Assembly: GCF_002844395.1 (NCBI RefSeq) | Contig: NZ_CP025197.1 | Coordinates: forward strand, 1,426,001-1,490,000 | Origin: Acetivibrio saccincola | Lineage (GTDB): Bacteria > Bacillota > Clostridia > Acetivibrionales > Acetivibrionaceae | Direction: 5' to 3' | DNA length: 64,000 bases | Shown here: positions 1 to 8,479 of the stretch, piece by piece | How the letters are laid out: each line of letters starts with the position of its first letter | How positions within the stretch are numbered: position 1 is the first letter of the stretch | The notes under the pieces: model-generated | What the model saw: only the letters and a program-made list of their open reading frames with translations | Databases searched by the model: none | What the model was told of the DNA's origin: nothing | Translations under genes and position numbers: made by a program

Positions 1-294
1 CTTAAAAATCCTGGGATATTTAATTATATCCTTCTCTTTAAGTATTTTGGCAATGTCATCAGTGCTGGAATTGAAAGGAATTTCAATTTCCACAGCTTCA
101 CCGGATTCTATTTTTTTAGTTATTTCACTAATGGTGAGTTTATCCGCATTGGTTATATACCTGTAGCTAACAGTTGCCCCTACAATGAAAACAAACGTAA
201 AGAATAAAAAGTATAAAAGCAATGAACGGAAAATACTTCTTTTACGCTTTTTTGTTTTTCTTCTTTTTTTTGTCCTGTTAGTCTCCCCACTCAT
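1..294 (-). CDS. mltG: Endolytic murein transglycosylase MltG, N-terminal part (runs off the window)
   Basis: The first 98 codons are visible; the gene continues past base 1. The protein opens with a very basic cytoplasmic stretch (Lys/Arg at about residues 8-19), then one membrane segment (about 24-43). An extracellular start follows with the YceG/MltG N-terminal signature: an IPFNSS motif followed by DIAKILKEKDII. MltG cleaves nascent glycan strands and helps set their length at the cell surface. GGTG precedes the ATG. It lies 31 bp downstream of typA on the same strand and could be cotranscribed. The catalytic Glu region lies outside the window, so activity cannot be judged. Confidence 0.8.
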   Translation of the reverse strand, partial: MSGETNRTKKRRKTKKRKRSIFRSLLLYFLFFTFVFIVGATVSYRYITNADKLTISEITKKIESGEAVEIEIPFNSSTDDIAKILKEKDIIKYPRIFK

Positions 295-325
295 ATTATT
301 CACCACTCTGTATAAAATTTTTTAA

Positions 326-2128
326 TTATTTATTTTTGTGACCATTTAATGCCTTTTTTCTAAGCCTTATATTTTTAGGTGTAACCTCCACCAGCTCATC
401 ATCTGCAATAAACTCCAAAGCTTGTTCTAAGCTTAGGATAGTTGGAGGCGAAAGCCTCAAAGCTTCATCAGAGCCGGCAGCCCTTATATTTGTCACATGT
501 TTTTTCTTGCATACATTTATTAATATATCTTCTTGTTTTGCATTTTCACCAACAATCATGCCTTTATATACTCTAGTGCCGGGTTCTATAAATAAAGTAC
601 CCCTTTCCTGGGCGTTATAAAGCCCGTAAACAGAGGTTTCCCCCTCTTCCCAGGCAATCATGGAGCCTCTCCGCCTAATGGTCAGATCACCTTTATAGGA
701 CTCATATCCATAAAATACATGATTCATTATACCATTTCCTTTTGTGTCAGTCAAAAGTTCTGATCTGTAGCCAATAAGGCATCTTGCGGGGATTTTAAAT
801 TCCAGCCGCATGTATCCTTGGGCGGAAGAAGCCATATTAATAAGCTCGGATTTTCGCATTCCCAATTTCTCCATTACCACTCCCATATAATCTTCCGGTA
901 CATCTACTATTAAATATTCCACAGGTTCGCATTTAACCCCGTCTATTTCCTTATAAACCACAGTGGGTTTGGAAATTTGAAATTCATATCCTTCCCTTCT
1001 CATTGTTTCAATTAAAATGGAAAGATGCAGTTCTCCTCTTCCATACACTTTAAATGAGTCAGGGGAATCTGTTTCTTCAACTCTCAGACTTACATTTGTT
1101 TCAAGTTCTTTAAAAAGCCTGTCCCTTAAATGGCGTGATGTTACATATGTTCCTTCCTGGCCTGCAAAGGGACTGTCATTTACACTAAAGGTCATGGATA
1201 TTGTAGGCTCATCAATGTCAACAAAGGGCAGTGGCTCTATTTTTTCTAAATCACAAATTGTTTCACCTATATTTACATCTTCTATACCTGATATTGCAAC
1301 AATTTCCCCTAAAGAGGCAGAAGTAATCCCGATTCTCTTAAGACCTTCAAATGTGTAGAGATTGCTGATTTTTACCTCATCCACAGAGCCGTCTTTTCTG
1401 CAAAGTGCAGCAGTCTGGCCTGCTTTTATTGTGCCCCTTTCAATTCTCCCAATGGCAATTCTTCCAATATAGTCATTATAGTCTATACTGGACACCAAAA
1501 ATTGCAAAGGCTCCTCCAAAGAACCTGTTGGTTTTGGAATGGTATTTATTATAGTTTCAAATAAAGGTTTTAAGTTTGAAGTCTTTTCATTTAAATCCAA
1601 AGTTGCATACCCTTCTCTTGCTGAAGCGTATACAACGGGAAAATCCAGCTGCTCATCATCAGCCCCAAGTTCTATAAAAAGTTCCAATACTTCACCCAGC
1701 ACTTCCTGAGGTCTTGCATCAGGTCTGTCTATTTTATTTACCACCACTATTGGTTTTAAATTTAAACCCAGTGCCTTTGTTAAGACAAACCTGGTTTGGG
1801 GCATGGTGCCTTCAAAAGAGTCCACTAAAAGCAGCACACCGTCTACCATTTTTAAAACACGTTCAACTTCACCGCCAAAGTCAGCGTGTCCAGGGGTGTC
1901 CACTATATTTATCTTGACCCCGTTATAGTGGACGGCGGTGTTTTTAGAGAGGATTGTAATTCCTCTTTCCCTTTCAAGGTCGCCGGAATCCATAACCCTG
2001 TCATTTACATGCTGGTTGTCCCTGAATATCCCGCTTTGTTTTAACAATCCGTCTACCAATGTTGTTTTCCCATGGTCTACATGGGCGATAATTGCTATAT
2101 TTCTTAAATCTTCCCTTATATGTATCAC
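326..2128 (-). CDS. typA: Ribosome-associated GTPase TypA/BipA
   Basis: This 600-aa translational GTPase of the EF-G/LepA superfamily binds the ribosome and supports assembly and stress growth. The G motifs are intact: AHVDHGKT (15-22), RGITI (55-59), DTPGH (77-81), NKID (131-134), and an SAREG G5. The C-terminal half has the EF-G III/V-like and BipA-specific domains and full family length. The start is GTG at 2128, chosen from an AAGGAG site about 9 nt upstream. It is transcribed away from pdxS from its own promoter. Confidence 0.97.
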   Translation of the reverse strand: MIHIREDLRNIAIIAHVDHGKTTLVDGLLKQSGIFRDNQHVNDRVMDSGDLERERGITILSKNTAVHYNGVKINIVDTPGHADFGGEVERVLKMVDGVLLLVDSFEGTMPQTRFVLTKALGLNLKPIVVVNKIDRPDARPQEVLGEVLELFIELGADDEQLDFPVVYASAREGYATLDLNEKTSNLKPLFETIINTIPKPTGSLEEPLQFLVSSIDYNDYIGRIAIGRIERGTIKAGQTAALCRKDGSVDEVKISNLYTFEGLKRIGITSASLGEIVAISGIEDVNIGETICDLEKIEPLPFVDIDEPTISMTFSVNDSPFAGQEGTYVTSRHLRDRLFKELETNVSLRVEETDSPDSFKVYGRGELHLSILIETMRREGYEFQISKPTVVYKEIDGVKCEPVEYLIVDVPEDYMGVVMEKLGMRKSELINMASSAQGYMRLEFKIPARCLIGYRSELLTDTKGNGIMNHVFYGYESYKGDLTIRRRGSMIAWEEGETSVYGLYNAQERGTLFIEPGTRVYKGMIVGENAKQEDILINVCKKKHVTNIRAAGSDEALRLSPPTILSLEQALEFIADDELVEVTPKNIRLRKKALNGHKNK

Positions 2129-2178
2129 TTAAAAAACTCCTTGCAGCATTTTTATAACCTTGAATTTTTACATTAATA

Positions 2179-2208
2179 ATTCTAAGTTATCATATTAGCT
2201 GTTGTCAA
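2179..2208 (-). promoter_or_regulatory. Predicted sigma-A promoter for typA
   Basis: On the minus strand TTGACA (2203-2208) is separated by 18 bp from TAGAAT (2179-2184), about 50 bp before the typA GTG. The -35 is a perfect consensus. Expression is inferred. Confidence 0.6.
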
Positions 2209-2234
2209 CAAAAAAAACTTTTTCTAAATTTTTA

Positions 2235-2262
2235 TTGACTTTGGTTATAATTTGTGTAAAAA
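2235..2262 (+). promoter_or_regulatory. Predicted sigma-A promoter for pdxS
   Basis: TTGACT (2235-2240), a 16-bp spacer and TAAAAA (2257-2262) lie about 58 bp before the pdxS ATG. Both hexamers are imperfect, so the exact start is uncertain. Confidence 0.4.
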
Positions 2263-2319
2263 TGCCTAAAAGATTAATATAATAATCAATAGTGTATCGA
2301 TACAGATGGAGGGATTTTA

Positions 2320-3165
2320 ATGTCAGGTAGATTTGGTACAAGTAAAGATTTGGCAGAAATATTACGGGGCGGGGTAATAATGGATGTTACCAACCCTAAA
2401 GAAGCGGAAATTGCCCAGAAAGCAGGGGCGGTTGCAGTAATGGCGTTAGAAAGGGTACCGGCTGATATAAGAAAACAGGGCGGTATTGCAAGAATGTCTG
2501 ACCCTAAGATGATAAAGGAAATAATTAATGCTGTATCCATACCTGTTATGGCTAAGGTGAGGATAGGGCATTTTGTGGAAGCACAAGTTTTAGAGGCTAT
2601 AGGAATTGACTACATTGATGAAAGTGAAGTTTTAACACCAGCAGATGATAAGTGCCATATAGACAAGAAGGCGTTTAAAACTCCTTTTGTATGTGGTGCT
2701 CAAAATTTAGGAGAAGCATTAAGGAGAATTGCAGAGGGCGCATCAATGATAAGGACAAAAGGTGAAGCGGGAACCGGAAATATTATTGAGGCAGTAAAGC
2801 ATATGAGAACTATGATGTCTGAAATAAGAAGGCTAAAAAATCTTCCAAAGGAAGAGTTAATGACTTTTGCAAAAGAAATTGCAGCACCATATGAGCTGGT
2901 TGTGAAAGTTGCAGAGGAAGGAAAACTTCCTGTTTTAAACTTTGCAGCAGGAGGAGTGGCAACACCGGCTGATGCTGCGTTAATGATGCAGCTTGGAAGT
3001 GAAGGTGTTTTTGTAGGCTCAGGAATATTTAAGTCTTCAAATCCTGAAAAAACTGCAAAGGCAATTGTGGAGGCAACTAAGTATTATAATAATCCGGAAG
3101 TTATTGCAGAGGTATCTGAAGATTTGGGAGAACCTATGCGCGGGGTTGAAATTCCCCAGGTATAA
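2320..3165 (+). CDS. pdxS: Pyridoxal 5'-phosphate synthase lyase subunit PdxS
   Basis: This (beta/alpha)8 barrel makes PLP from ribose 5-phosphate, glyceraldehyde 3-phosphate and ammonia. Key residues are present: Asp22 (IMDV), the Schiff-base Lys79 (VMAKVRIGH) and Lys147 (RTKGE). The glycine-rich phosphate motifs [14 protein letters not shown] and GVFVGSGIF are also present. At 281 aa it is about 11-13 residues shorter than the Bacillus enzyme: it stops at GVEIPQV and lacks the usual C-terminal tail after that point. The glutaminase partner pdxT is not next to it, which is unusual since pdxST are normally paired. The ATG follows a GGAGGG site. Confidence 0.96.
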   Translation: MSGRFGTSKDLAEILRGGVIMDVTNPKEAEIAQKAGAVAVMALERVPADIRKQGGIARMSDPKMIKEIINAVSIPVMAKVRIGHFVEAQVLEAIGIDYIDESEVLTPADDKCHIDKKAFKTPFVCGAQNLGEALRRIAEGASMIRTKGEAGTGNIIEAVKHMRTMMSEIRRLKNLPKEELMTFAKEIAAPYELVVKVAEEGKLPVLNFAAGGVATPADAALMMQLGSEGVFVGSGIFKSSNPEKTAKAIVEATKYYNNPEVIAEVSEDLGEPMRGVEIPQV

Positions 3166-3208
3166 AGTTTATAAAAAACTTAAAATAAAAAACTCAAAAA
3201 ATAAATCC

Positions 3209-3250
3209 CAATATGCCGTTTAGAAAAAATTTTTTCTAAATGGTATATTG
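3209..3250. terminator. 42-nt near-perfect palindrome after pdxS
   Basis: The sequence reads the same on both strands apart from two positions that become G-U pairs in RNA. The centre is AAAAAATTTTTT. It sits 43 bp after pdxS and 5 bp before the rpsB promoter. There is no classical U-tract, so it may be a weak terminator, a processing site or a protein-binding palindrome. The role is inferred. Confidence 0.45.
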
Positions 3251-3254
3251 AGGA

Positions 3255-3283
3255 TTGAAAAAAGAAAAACTATATGATATACT
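3255..3283 (+). promoter_or_regulatory. Predicted sigma-A promoter for the rpsB operon
   Basis: TTGAAA (3255-3260), exactly 17 bp, TATACT (3278-3283). Transcription would start near 3290 and give a roughly 100-nt structured leader. Confidence 0.65.
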
Positions 3284-3289
3284 ACTTAA

Positions 3290-3389
3290 CGGAAAATACA
3301 CACGGAATTTGATTTATGGAAGGGTGCCGCAAGGGTTTTCCATAAAGATGAGAATTCCGGAGGTATAAACTAACCGGAGGTGTTTTTTT
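3290..3389 (+). promoter_or_regulatory. Structured 5' leader of rpsB (candidate S2 autoregulatory element)
   Basis: Two nested helices can form: an outer CGGAATT...AATTCCG and an inner TTATGGAA...TTTTCCATAA around a GGGTGCCGCAAGGG apical region. Two Shine-Dalgarno-like sites follow (CCGGAGGT and ACCGGAGGTG). The outer helix ends right at the first one, so folding could affect initiation. Ribosomal protein leaders of this type commonly respond to the encoded protein. That this one binds S2 is inference. Confidence 0.5.
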
Positions 3390-4211
3390 ATGTCAGTTAT
3401 TTCTATGAAACAGCTTTTAGAAGCAGGTGTTCATTTTGGACATCAAACAAGAAGATGGAATCCTAAAATGGCAGAGTACATCTTCACAGAAAGAAACGGT
3501 ATCTATATTATAGACCTTCAAAAGACCGTAAAGAAAATTGAAGAAGCATACTTCTTTATCAGAGAAGTTGCAATGAACGGGCAAAAAGTTCTTTTTGTAG
3601 GTACCAAAAAACAAGCCCAGGATTCAATAAAAGAAGAAGCTACAAGATCCGGACAGTTTTATGTAAATGTAAGATGGCTGGGCGGAATGTTGACAAACTT
3701 CAAAACCATCCGTGGAAGAATCCAGAGATTAAAAGAATTAAACCAGATGGAAGAGGAAGGAATGTTTGAGGTATTACCTAAGAAAGAGGTAATAAAGCTT
3801 AGAAATGAAATGGCAAAGCTTGAAAAGTACCTTGGTGGTATAAAGGATATGGATGAATTGCCAGGGGCTTTGTTTGTAGTTGACCCAAGAAAAGAAAAAA
3901 TTGCTATTCTTGAAGCAAGAAAATTAGGTATACCTGTTGTCGCTATTGTTGACACAAACTGTGATCCGGATGAAGTGGATTATGTTATCCCAGGAAATGA
4001 TGATGCTATAAGAGCTGTAAAGCTAATTACAGCAAAAATAGCGGACGCAGTTATAGAAGGAAGACAGGGCGAACAATTGTCTACAGGTGAAGAACCACAG
4101 CAAGAAGTTAAGGAAGAAGTGTCATTACAAAAAGAGGAAGAACAAAAAGAACCTGAACAGAAGGAAGTACAACAAGAGGCAGAACAGCAAGAGGTAGTTG
4201 CTGAAGCTTAA
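3390..4211 (+). CDS. rpsB: 30S ribosomal protein S2
   Basis: The protein is typical from its start ([26 protein letters not shown]) through the [12 protein letters not shown] and [13 protein letters not shown] signatures. At 273 aa it carries a C-terminal extension of about 40 residues made almost entirely of Glu, Gln, Lys and Val, absent from the 246-aa Bacillus protein and probably disordered. A strong GGAGGTG site lies 7-8 nt before the ATG. It heads the rpsB-tsf-pyrH-frr run. Confidence 0.98.
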   Translation: MSVISMKQLLEAGVHFGHQTRRWNPKMAEYIFTERNGIYIIDLQKTVKKIEEAYFFIREVAMNGQKVLFVGTKKQAQDSIKEEATRSGQFYVNVRWLGGMLTNFKTIRGRIQRLKELNQMEEEGMFEVLPKKEVIKLRNEMAKLEKYLGGIKDMDELPGALFVVDPRKEKIAILEARKLGIPVVAIVDTNCDPDEVDYVIPGNDDAIRAVKLITAKIADAVIEGRQGEQLSTGEEPQQEVKEEVSLQKEEEQKEPEQKEVQQEAEQQEVVAEA

Positions 4212-4227
4212 TTTTGTCAAAAAGTTT

Positions 4228-4266
4228 CTATTCTTCTTAAAAAGCCTGGCTTTTTAAGAAGAATAG
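4228..4266 (+). terminator. Perfect 19-bp hairpin between rpsB and tsf
   Basis: CTATTCTTCTTAAAAAGCC pairs with its exact complement around a single T. No U-tract follows (ATAAGATTAT), so full termination is doubtful. It more likely attenuates, stops 3' exonucleases, or is an RNase III-type site that separates rpsB from tsf levels. Confidence 0.6.
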
Positions 4267-4451
4267 ATAAGATTATCAGTGTTATTAAATAATAATATTT
4301 AATAAATAGTTAAACAACTAAATAATTAATAAATTAACAAACTAAACTACCAGATTGTATTATGGAAGTTACTTGATGTAGTTAATTGTTAAAATAGTTA
4401 TTTATAGTGATAAAATTATATAAAATTAAAATAAAGTTTGGAGGAGTAAGA

Positions 4452-5099
4452 ATGGTTACTGCAGGTATGGTTAAAGAGCTTCGTGAAAAAACCGGAGCAG
4501 GTATGATGGATTGTAAAAAGGCTCTTGCCGAAGCTAATGGTAATATGGAAAAAGCTATAGAAATTTTAAGGGAAAAAGGTATTGCATCAGCTGCTAAAAA
4601 ATCAGGCAGAATTGCAGCAGAGGGATTAGTTGATGCCTATATACATGGTGACGGAAGAATAGGTGTATTAGTAGAAGTTAATATAGAAACTGATTTTGCG
4701 GCGAAGAATGAAGAGTTTAAGACTTTTGTAAAGGATATAGCTATGCAAATTGCAGCAGCTAAGCCAGAATACATAAGAAGAGAAGAGATTCCGGCTGAAG
4801 TAATTGAAAAGGAAAAAGAAATTTTAAGTGCACAAGCCCGCAATGAAGGAAAACCAGAAAAAATTATAGAAAAAATGGTTGAAGGAAGAATAGAAAAATT
4901 CTATAAAGAAGTATGTCTTTTAGAACAGCCGTGGGTTAAGGACCCGGATAAGACTATACAAGATCTTTTAAATGAAAAAATTGCCACTATTGGTGAAAAC
5001 ATAAACATCAGAAGGTTTGCAAGATTTGAAAGAGGCGAAGGAATAGAGAAAAAACAAGAAGATTTTCAAGAAGAAGTTATGAAGCAAATTAAAGGTTAA
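4452..5099 (+). CDS. tsf: Translation elongation factor Ts
   Basis: EF-Ts is the nucleotide exchange factor for EF-Tu. The ATG at 4452 follows GGAGGAG, giving the canonical N terminus [20 protein letters not shown]. An in-frame upstream ATG at 4407 lacks a ribosome site and adds 15 lysine/isoleucine-rich residues not found in the family. The 215-aa protein has the UBA-like N domain, the TDF(A)xxN motif ([11 protein letters not shown]) and the [10 protein letters not shown] loop. It is the short clostridial form. Confidence 0.97.
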   Translation: MVTAGMVKELREKTGAGMMDCKKALAEANGNMEKAIEILREKGIASAAKKSGRIAAEGLVDAYIHGDGRIGVLVEVNIETDFAAKNEEFKTFVKDIAMQIAAAKPEYIRREEIPAEVIEKEKEILSAQARNEGKPEKIIEKMVEGRIEKFYKEVCLLEQPWVKDPDKTIQDLLNEKIATIGENINIRRFARFERGEGIEKKQEDFQEEVMKQIKG

Positions 5100-5115
5100 T
5101 TTTGATGATATTTAT

Positions 5116-5149
5116 AGGAGCATATAATATATTTATATGTTCCTTTTTT
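5116..5149 (+). terminator. Rho-independent terminator after tsf
   Basis: AGGAGCATATAA pairs with TTATATGTTCCT (one G-U) and is followed by TTTTTT. It would uncouple tsf from pyrH. Confidence 0.75.
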
Positions 5150-5234
5150 AGAATAATGTTAAAATTTTAAAATATAATAAAAACTTTGAAACAATATTTT
5201 TATAAGAATATTTTAGAATGGGTGGAATTTTTCA

Positions 5235-5945
5235 ATGCAGAAAATTAAATATAAAAGGGTTATTTTGAAAATAAGCGGTGAAGCTTTAGCAGGTGATAAC
5301 AAGCACGGAATAGATACCGATACTATAAATGAAATTTCAAACAGGATTGAAAAAATATACAAAATGGGCGTTGAAGTGGCTATAGTTGTTGGCGGGGGAA
5401 ATTTTTGGCGTGGAAGAAGCGGTGTAGGTATGGACAGGACAACCGCCGACTATATGGGAATGCTTGCAACGGTTATAAATGCTTTAGGACTTCAGGATGC
5501 ATTAGAGTCAAAAGGAATTCCCACAAGAGTCCAAACTGCCATAGAAATGAGGCAGATTGCTGAACCCTATATTAGAAGGAAAGCGGTAAGGCATTTAGAA
5601 AAGAAAAGAGTTGTGATTTTTGCATGTGGTACAGGAAACCCGTTTTTTTCAACAGATACCACTGCAGCCCTCAGGGCGGCGGAAATTGATGCAGAAGTTA
5701 TTTTGCTTGCAAAGAAAGTTGATGCTGTGTATGATTCGGATCCAAATATCAATCCAAATGCCCAAAAATTTGACCGGCTTTCATACTTAGATATACTCAA
5801 CAAGGAGCTTGGGGTAATGGATTCAACTGCAGCTTCTCTTTGTAAGGACAACGATATACCCATTATAGTTTTTGGACTGGACAACCCTGAAAATATAGTA
5901 AAGGCAGTCTTAGGCGAAAATATTGGAACAATAATAAATAAGTAA
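5235..5945 (+). CDS. pyrH: UMP kinase
   Basis: This hexameric amino-acid-kinase-fold enzyme phosphorylates UMP to UDP. The 236-aa sequence shows the N-terminal [12 protein letters not shown], the GGGNFWRGR phosphate loop, the [16 protein letters not shown] segment, and the nucleotide-binding [14 protein letters not shown]. This is full family length. The ATG lies after GGGTGG. Fifteen bases separate it from frr, so the two are cotranscribed. Confidence 0.97.
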   Translation: MQKIKYKRVILKISGEALAGDNKHGIDTDTINEISNRIEKIYKMGVEVAIVVGGGNFWRGRSGVGMDRTTADYMGMLATVINALGLQDALESKGIPTRVQTAIEMRQIAEPYIRRKAVRHLEKKRVVIFACGTGNPFFSTDTTAALRAAEIDAEVILLAKKVDAVYDSDPNINPNAQKFDRLSYLDILNKELGVMDSTAASLCKDNDIPIIVFGLDNPENIVKAVLGENIGTIINK

Positions 5946-5960
5946 AGGAGAGGTGGTAGT

Positions 5961-6518
5961 ATGTCAAAAGAGGAATATAAAGAAATGAAAGAGAAAATGA
6001 ATAAAACTTTAAGTGTTTTAAAGGGAGAACTTAACGGTGTCAGGGCGGGCAGAGCCAATCCTTCAATTTTGGATAAAATAAGTATAGACTATTATGGAAC
6101 ACCTACACCTATCAACCAGTTAGCTAACATTTCTATTCCGGAAGCCAGGGTTATAGTAATTCAACCATGGGAAAGCAGTGTTTTGAAGGATATTGAAAGG
6201 GAAATTCAAAAGTCGGATATAGGGATTAATCCAAGCAACGACGGAAAAGTAATAAGGCTTGTATTTCCTCCCCTGACTGAAGAGAGACGAAAAGAACTTA
6301 CAAAAGTAGCGAGAAAATATGGGGAAGATGCAAAAATTGCAATAAGATCCATAAGAAGAGATGCTATAGAAAAAATGAAAGCTGCAAAGAAGAGATCAGA
6401 AATTACTGAAGATGATTTAAAAGTAGCTGAAAAAGAAATTCAGGAAATAACTGATAAATTTATTGCGGATATTGATTCCATTGTTAAGAAAAAGGAAGAA
6501 GAGATACTTGAGGTTTAA
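5961..6518 (+). CDS. frr: Ribosome recycling factor
   Basis: RRF splits post-termination ribosomes together with EF-G. The 185-aa protein begins with a helical domain and has the conserved LNGVRAGRANPSILDKI, YYGTPTPINQLANISIPEAR and PPLTEERRKEL motifs. A strong AAAGGAGAGGTGG site precedes the ATG. It is part of the pyrH-frr-orf-uppS-cdsA run. Confidence 0.98.
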   Translation: MSKEEYKEMKEKMNKTLSVLKGELNGVRAGRANPSILDKISIDYYGTPTPINQLANISIPEARVIVIQPWESSVLKDIEREIQKSDIGINPSNDGKVIRLVFPPLTEERRKELTKVARKYGEDAKIAIRSIRRDAIEKMKAAKKRSEITEDDLKVAEKEIQEITDKFIADIDSIVKKKEEEILEV

Positions 6519-6524
6519 TGAAAC

Positions 6525-6728
6525 ATGGTTGACAGGTTATTAGCATTGACTTTTATGGAAGCTAAAGAAATTATTGAAAAGGAAGGAAAGCATATATATT
6601 CTGTAAAAGTTGCATCACCACCTAAAAATCCATCAAATGAGTATGACGATGACTACAGGGTAATAAATGTAAGGGAACTGAATAAATTAGGTATTGAACT
6701 TATAGTTTGTAAGCCCCTCTTGTGTTGA
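6525..6728 (+). CDS. Small conserved hypothetical protein between frr and uppS
   Basis: The 67-aa soluble protein has no motif I can name. It reads as a helix (TFMEAKEIIEKEG), a proline-rich loop (ASPPKNPS) and a beta-rich half (YRVINVRELNKLGIELIV). The start sits 6 bp after frr, with GAGGT from the frr end 11 nt upstream, so translation may be coupled. Its stop codon lies inside the hairpin at 6707-6741. Similar short ORFs occur at this position in related Clostridia (recollection, not checked). Function unknown. Confidence 0.65.
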   Translation: MVDRLLALTFMEAKEIIEKEGKHIYSVKVASPPKNPSNEYDDDYRVINVRELNKLGIELIVCKPLLC

Positions 6729-6741
6729 GAGGGGTTTACAA
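6707..6741 (+). terminator. Strong 14-bp hairpin overlapping the small ORF's stop codon
   Basis: TTGTAAGCCCCTCT pairs with AGAGGGGTTTACAA (one G-U), loop TGTGTTG, followed by GCTTATTTT. The poor U-tract suggests partial termination or attenuation before uppS. A ribosome reaching the ORF stop would melt the left arm, a simple coupling device. Confidence 0.55.
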
Positions 6742-6761
6742 GCTTATTTTGGAGGTCAGAA

Positions 6762-7517
6762 ATGAGTTTTATTGATAGATTTTTTAAAAAAGATAAATAT
6801 ATTAATAAACTGAATAAAAGTAAATTGCCTAAGCATATTGCCATAATAATGGATGGAAACGGGCGGTGGGCTAAAAGAAGGGGGCTTCCCAGGACGGTAG
6901 GACATAGGGAAGGTGCCAAAACATTAAAAACCATTTCCACCTTTTGTGGGAATATAGGAATAAAATATCTAACTGTATATGCTTTTTCTACAGAAAATTG
7001 GAAAAGACCAAAAGAAGAAGTGGATGCTTTAATGGATCTACTCCTTGATTATTTAAAAAATGCAGAAAAGCATATTGGCGGAAAAGATGTGCGCATACAA
7101 ACAATTGGGGATATAAGCGTACTTAGCAGTGAGATTCAAAAAGAAATTGAGAGGGTAACAAGGGAAACAAAAAACAACAGCGGGTTAATTTTAAATATAG
7201 CCTTAAATTATGGCGGAAGAAACGAAATGGTACACTGTGTTAAAAGCATAGTTGAAAAAATAGAAAAAGGTGAAATTACCAAGGAAGATATTAATGAGGA
7301 AATAATTTCTGAAAATTTATATACAAAGGATATACCGGATCCCGATATATTAATAAGACCTGGCGGGGAGAGCAGGCTGAGTAATTTCCTTTTGTGGCAG
7401 GCTGCTTATACTGAGATTTGGTATACAGATGTTTTATGGCCTGATTTTAGGGAAAAACACATTATTGACGCGCTGTTAGATTATCAAAACAGAAATAGAA
7501 GGTTTGGAGGATTGTAA
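6762..7517 (+). CDS. uppS: Isoprenyl (undecaprenyl) diphosphate synthase
   Basis: This cis-prenyltransferase builds the C55 carrier lipid for peptidoglycan. Signature regions are IMDGNGRWAKRRG with the catalytic Asp, VGHREGAKTL, the AFSTENWKRP loop, and LIRPGGESRLSNFLLWQ. The 251-aa length is normal. A TTTGGAGG site lies upstream. It is 5 bp from cdsA, so the lipid carrier and phospholipid precursor genes are coupled. Confidence 0.96.
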   Translation: MSFIDRFFKKDKYINKLNKSKLPKHIAIIMDGNGRWAKRRGLPRTVGHREGAKTLKTISTFCGNIGIKYLTVYAFSTENWKRPKEEVDALMDLLLDYLKNAEKHIGGKDVRIQTIGDISVLSSEIQKEIERVTRETKNNSGLILNIALNYGGRNEMVHCVKSIVEKIEKGEITKEDINEEIISENLYTKDIPDPDILIRPGGESRLSNFLLWQAAYTEIWYTDVLWPDFREKHIIDALLDYQNRNRRFGGL

Positions 7518-7522
7518 TTTTT

Positions 7523-8347
7523 ATGAAAGTCAGGATAATAAGCGGTGTTATTGGGTTTTGTATACTGCTGGCAGTTTTATGGGCAGGAAAACTTGTGCTG
7601 GGCTTAGCTGTTTCTATAGTATGCCTTATTGCACTGTATGAATTTTATAAGTCAGTTTCTAAAGCAGGCTATAAACCGGTTAAATTACCGGGCTATTTAT
7701 CAGCTTTTATATTGGCTTTTTTAGGAGTTGACCACTCTTTAACTCCGGCGGGGTTTTCCGGGGTTTTGGTACTGTTTATTTTTTTAAGCATTGTCTTTTT
7801 ATTTTCTTTTATTATTTTTTTAAATAAAAAGCATAATATTATAGACATTTCTCTGTCTTTTTTCAGTATATTTTATATAACCTTTTTGTTTTCTTTTATT
7901 ATATTGACAAGAAACCTTCCAGGCGGAAAATATCTCGTATGGTTTATTTTTATTGGAGCCTGGGCGACAGATACATTTGCATATTTTTCCGGTAGGTTTT
8001 TTGGAAAAAGAAAGCTTATTCCTTCTATAAGCCCTAAAAAAACTGTAGAAGGGTCAATAGGAGGGGTGATTGGATGTATGCTTATAACTGTACTTTATGG
8101 TATGTATCTTTCAAATATTAATATGCTTAATGGATTTGTCGTATACCACCTTATTCCTTTGGGTTTTTTGTGCGGGATAGTATCCCAGATAGGGGATTTG
8201 GCTGCATCTTCTATAAAAAGATATGTCAATGTAAAAGACTTTGGAAATATAATGCCAGGGCACGGAGGGGCATTAGACAGGTTTGATAGCATATTATTCT
8301 GTGCACCGGTGGTATACTTCTACATAAATATCCTGTATCTTTTATAA
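7523..8347 (+). CDS. cdsA: Phosphatidate cytidylyltransferase
   Basis: This integral membrane enzyme (about 7-8 segments) makes CDP-diacylglycerol from phosphatidate and CTP. The C-terminal CDS signature is intact: SIKRYVNVKDFGNIMPGHGG followed by ALDRFDS. The 274-aa length is typical. The intergenic DNA after it (8348-8479) has two short direct repeats (AAATATCCTGTAT and ATAACAGCTTTA) and no gene. Confidence 0.95.
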   Translation: MKVRIISGVIGFCILLAVLWAGKLVLGLAVSIVCLIALYEFYKSVSKAGYKPVKLPGYLSAFILAFLGVDHSLTPAGFSGVLVLFIFLSIVFLFSFIIFLNKKHNIIDISLSFFSIFYITFLFSFIILTRNLPGGKYLVWFIFIGAWATDTFAYFSGRFFGKRKLIPSISPKKTVEGSIGGVIGCMLITVLYGMYLSNINMLNGFVVYHLIPLGFLCGIVSQIGDLAASSIKRYVNVKDFGNIMPGHGGALDRFDSILFCAPVVYFYINILYLL

Positions 8348-8479
8348 ATATCCTGTATATTTATATAACAGCTTTACTATAACAGCTTTACGATATAACG
8401 GCTTTCCGGTATATGAGGTTTCAAATGCGGTAAATTTTAACTTATATAGTAAGTTTATTATATTAAGAGGGAGATTGTA

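Noticed and set aside
1017-1358. 113-codon plus-strand frame inside typA
   Set aside because: Antisense shadow of typA; no ribosome site and no sensible protein composition.
5567-6058. 163-codon minus-strand frame across pyrH/frr
   Set aside because: Shadow of two certain genes on the opposite strand, no ribosome site.
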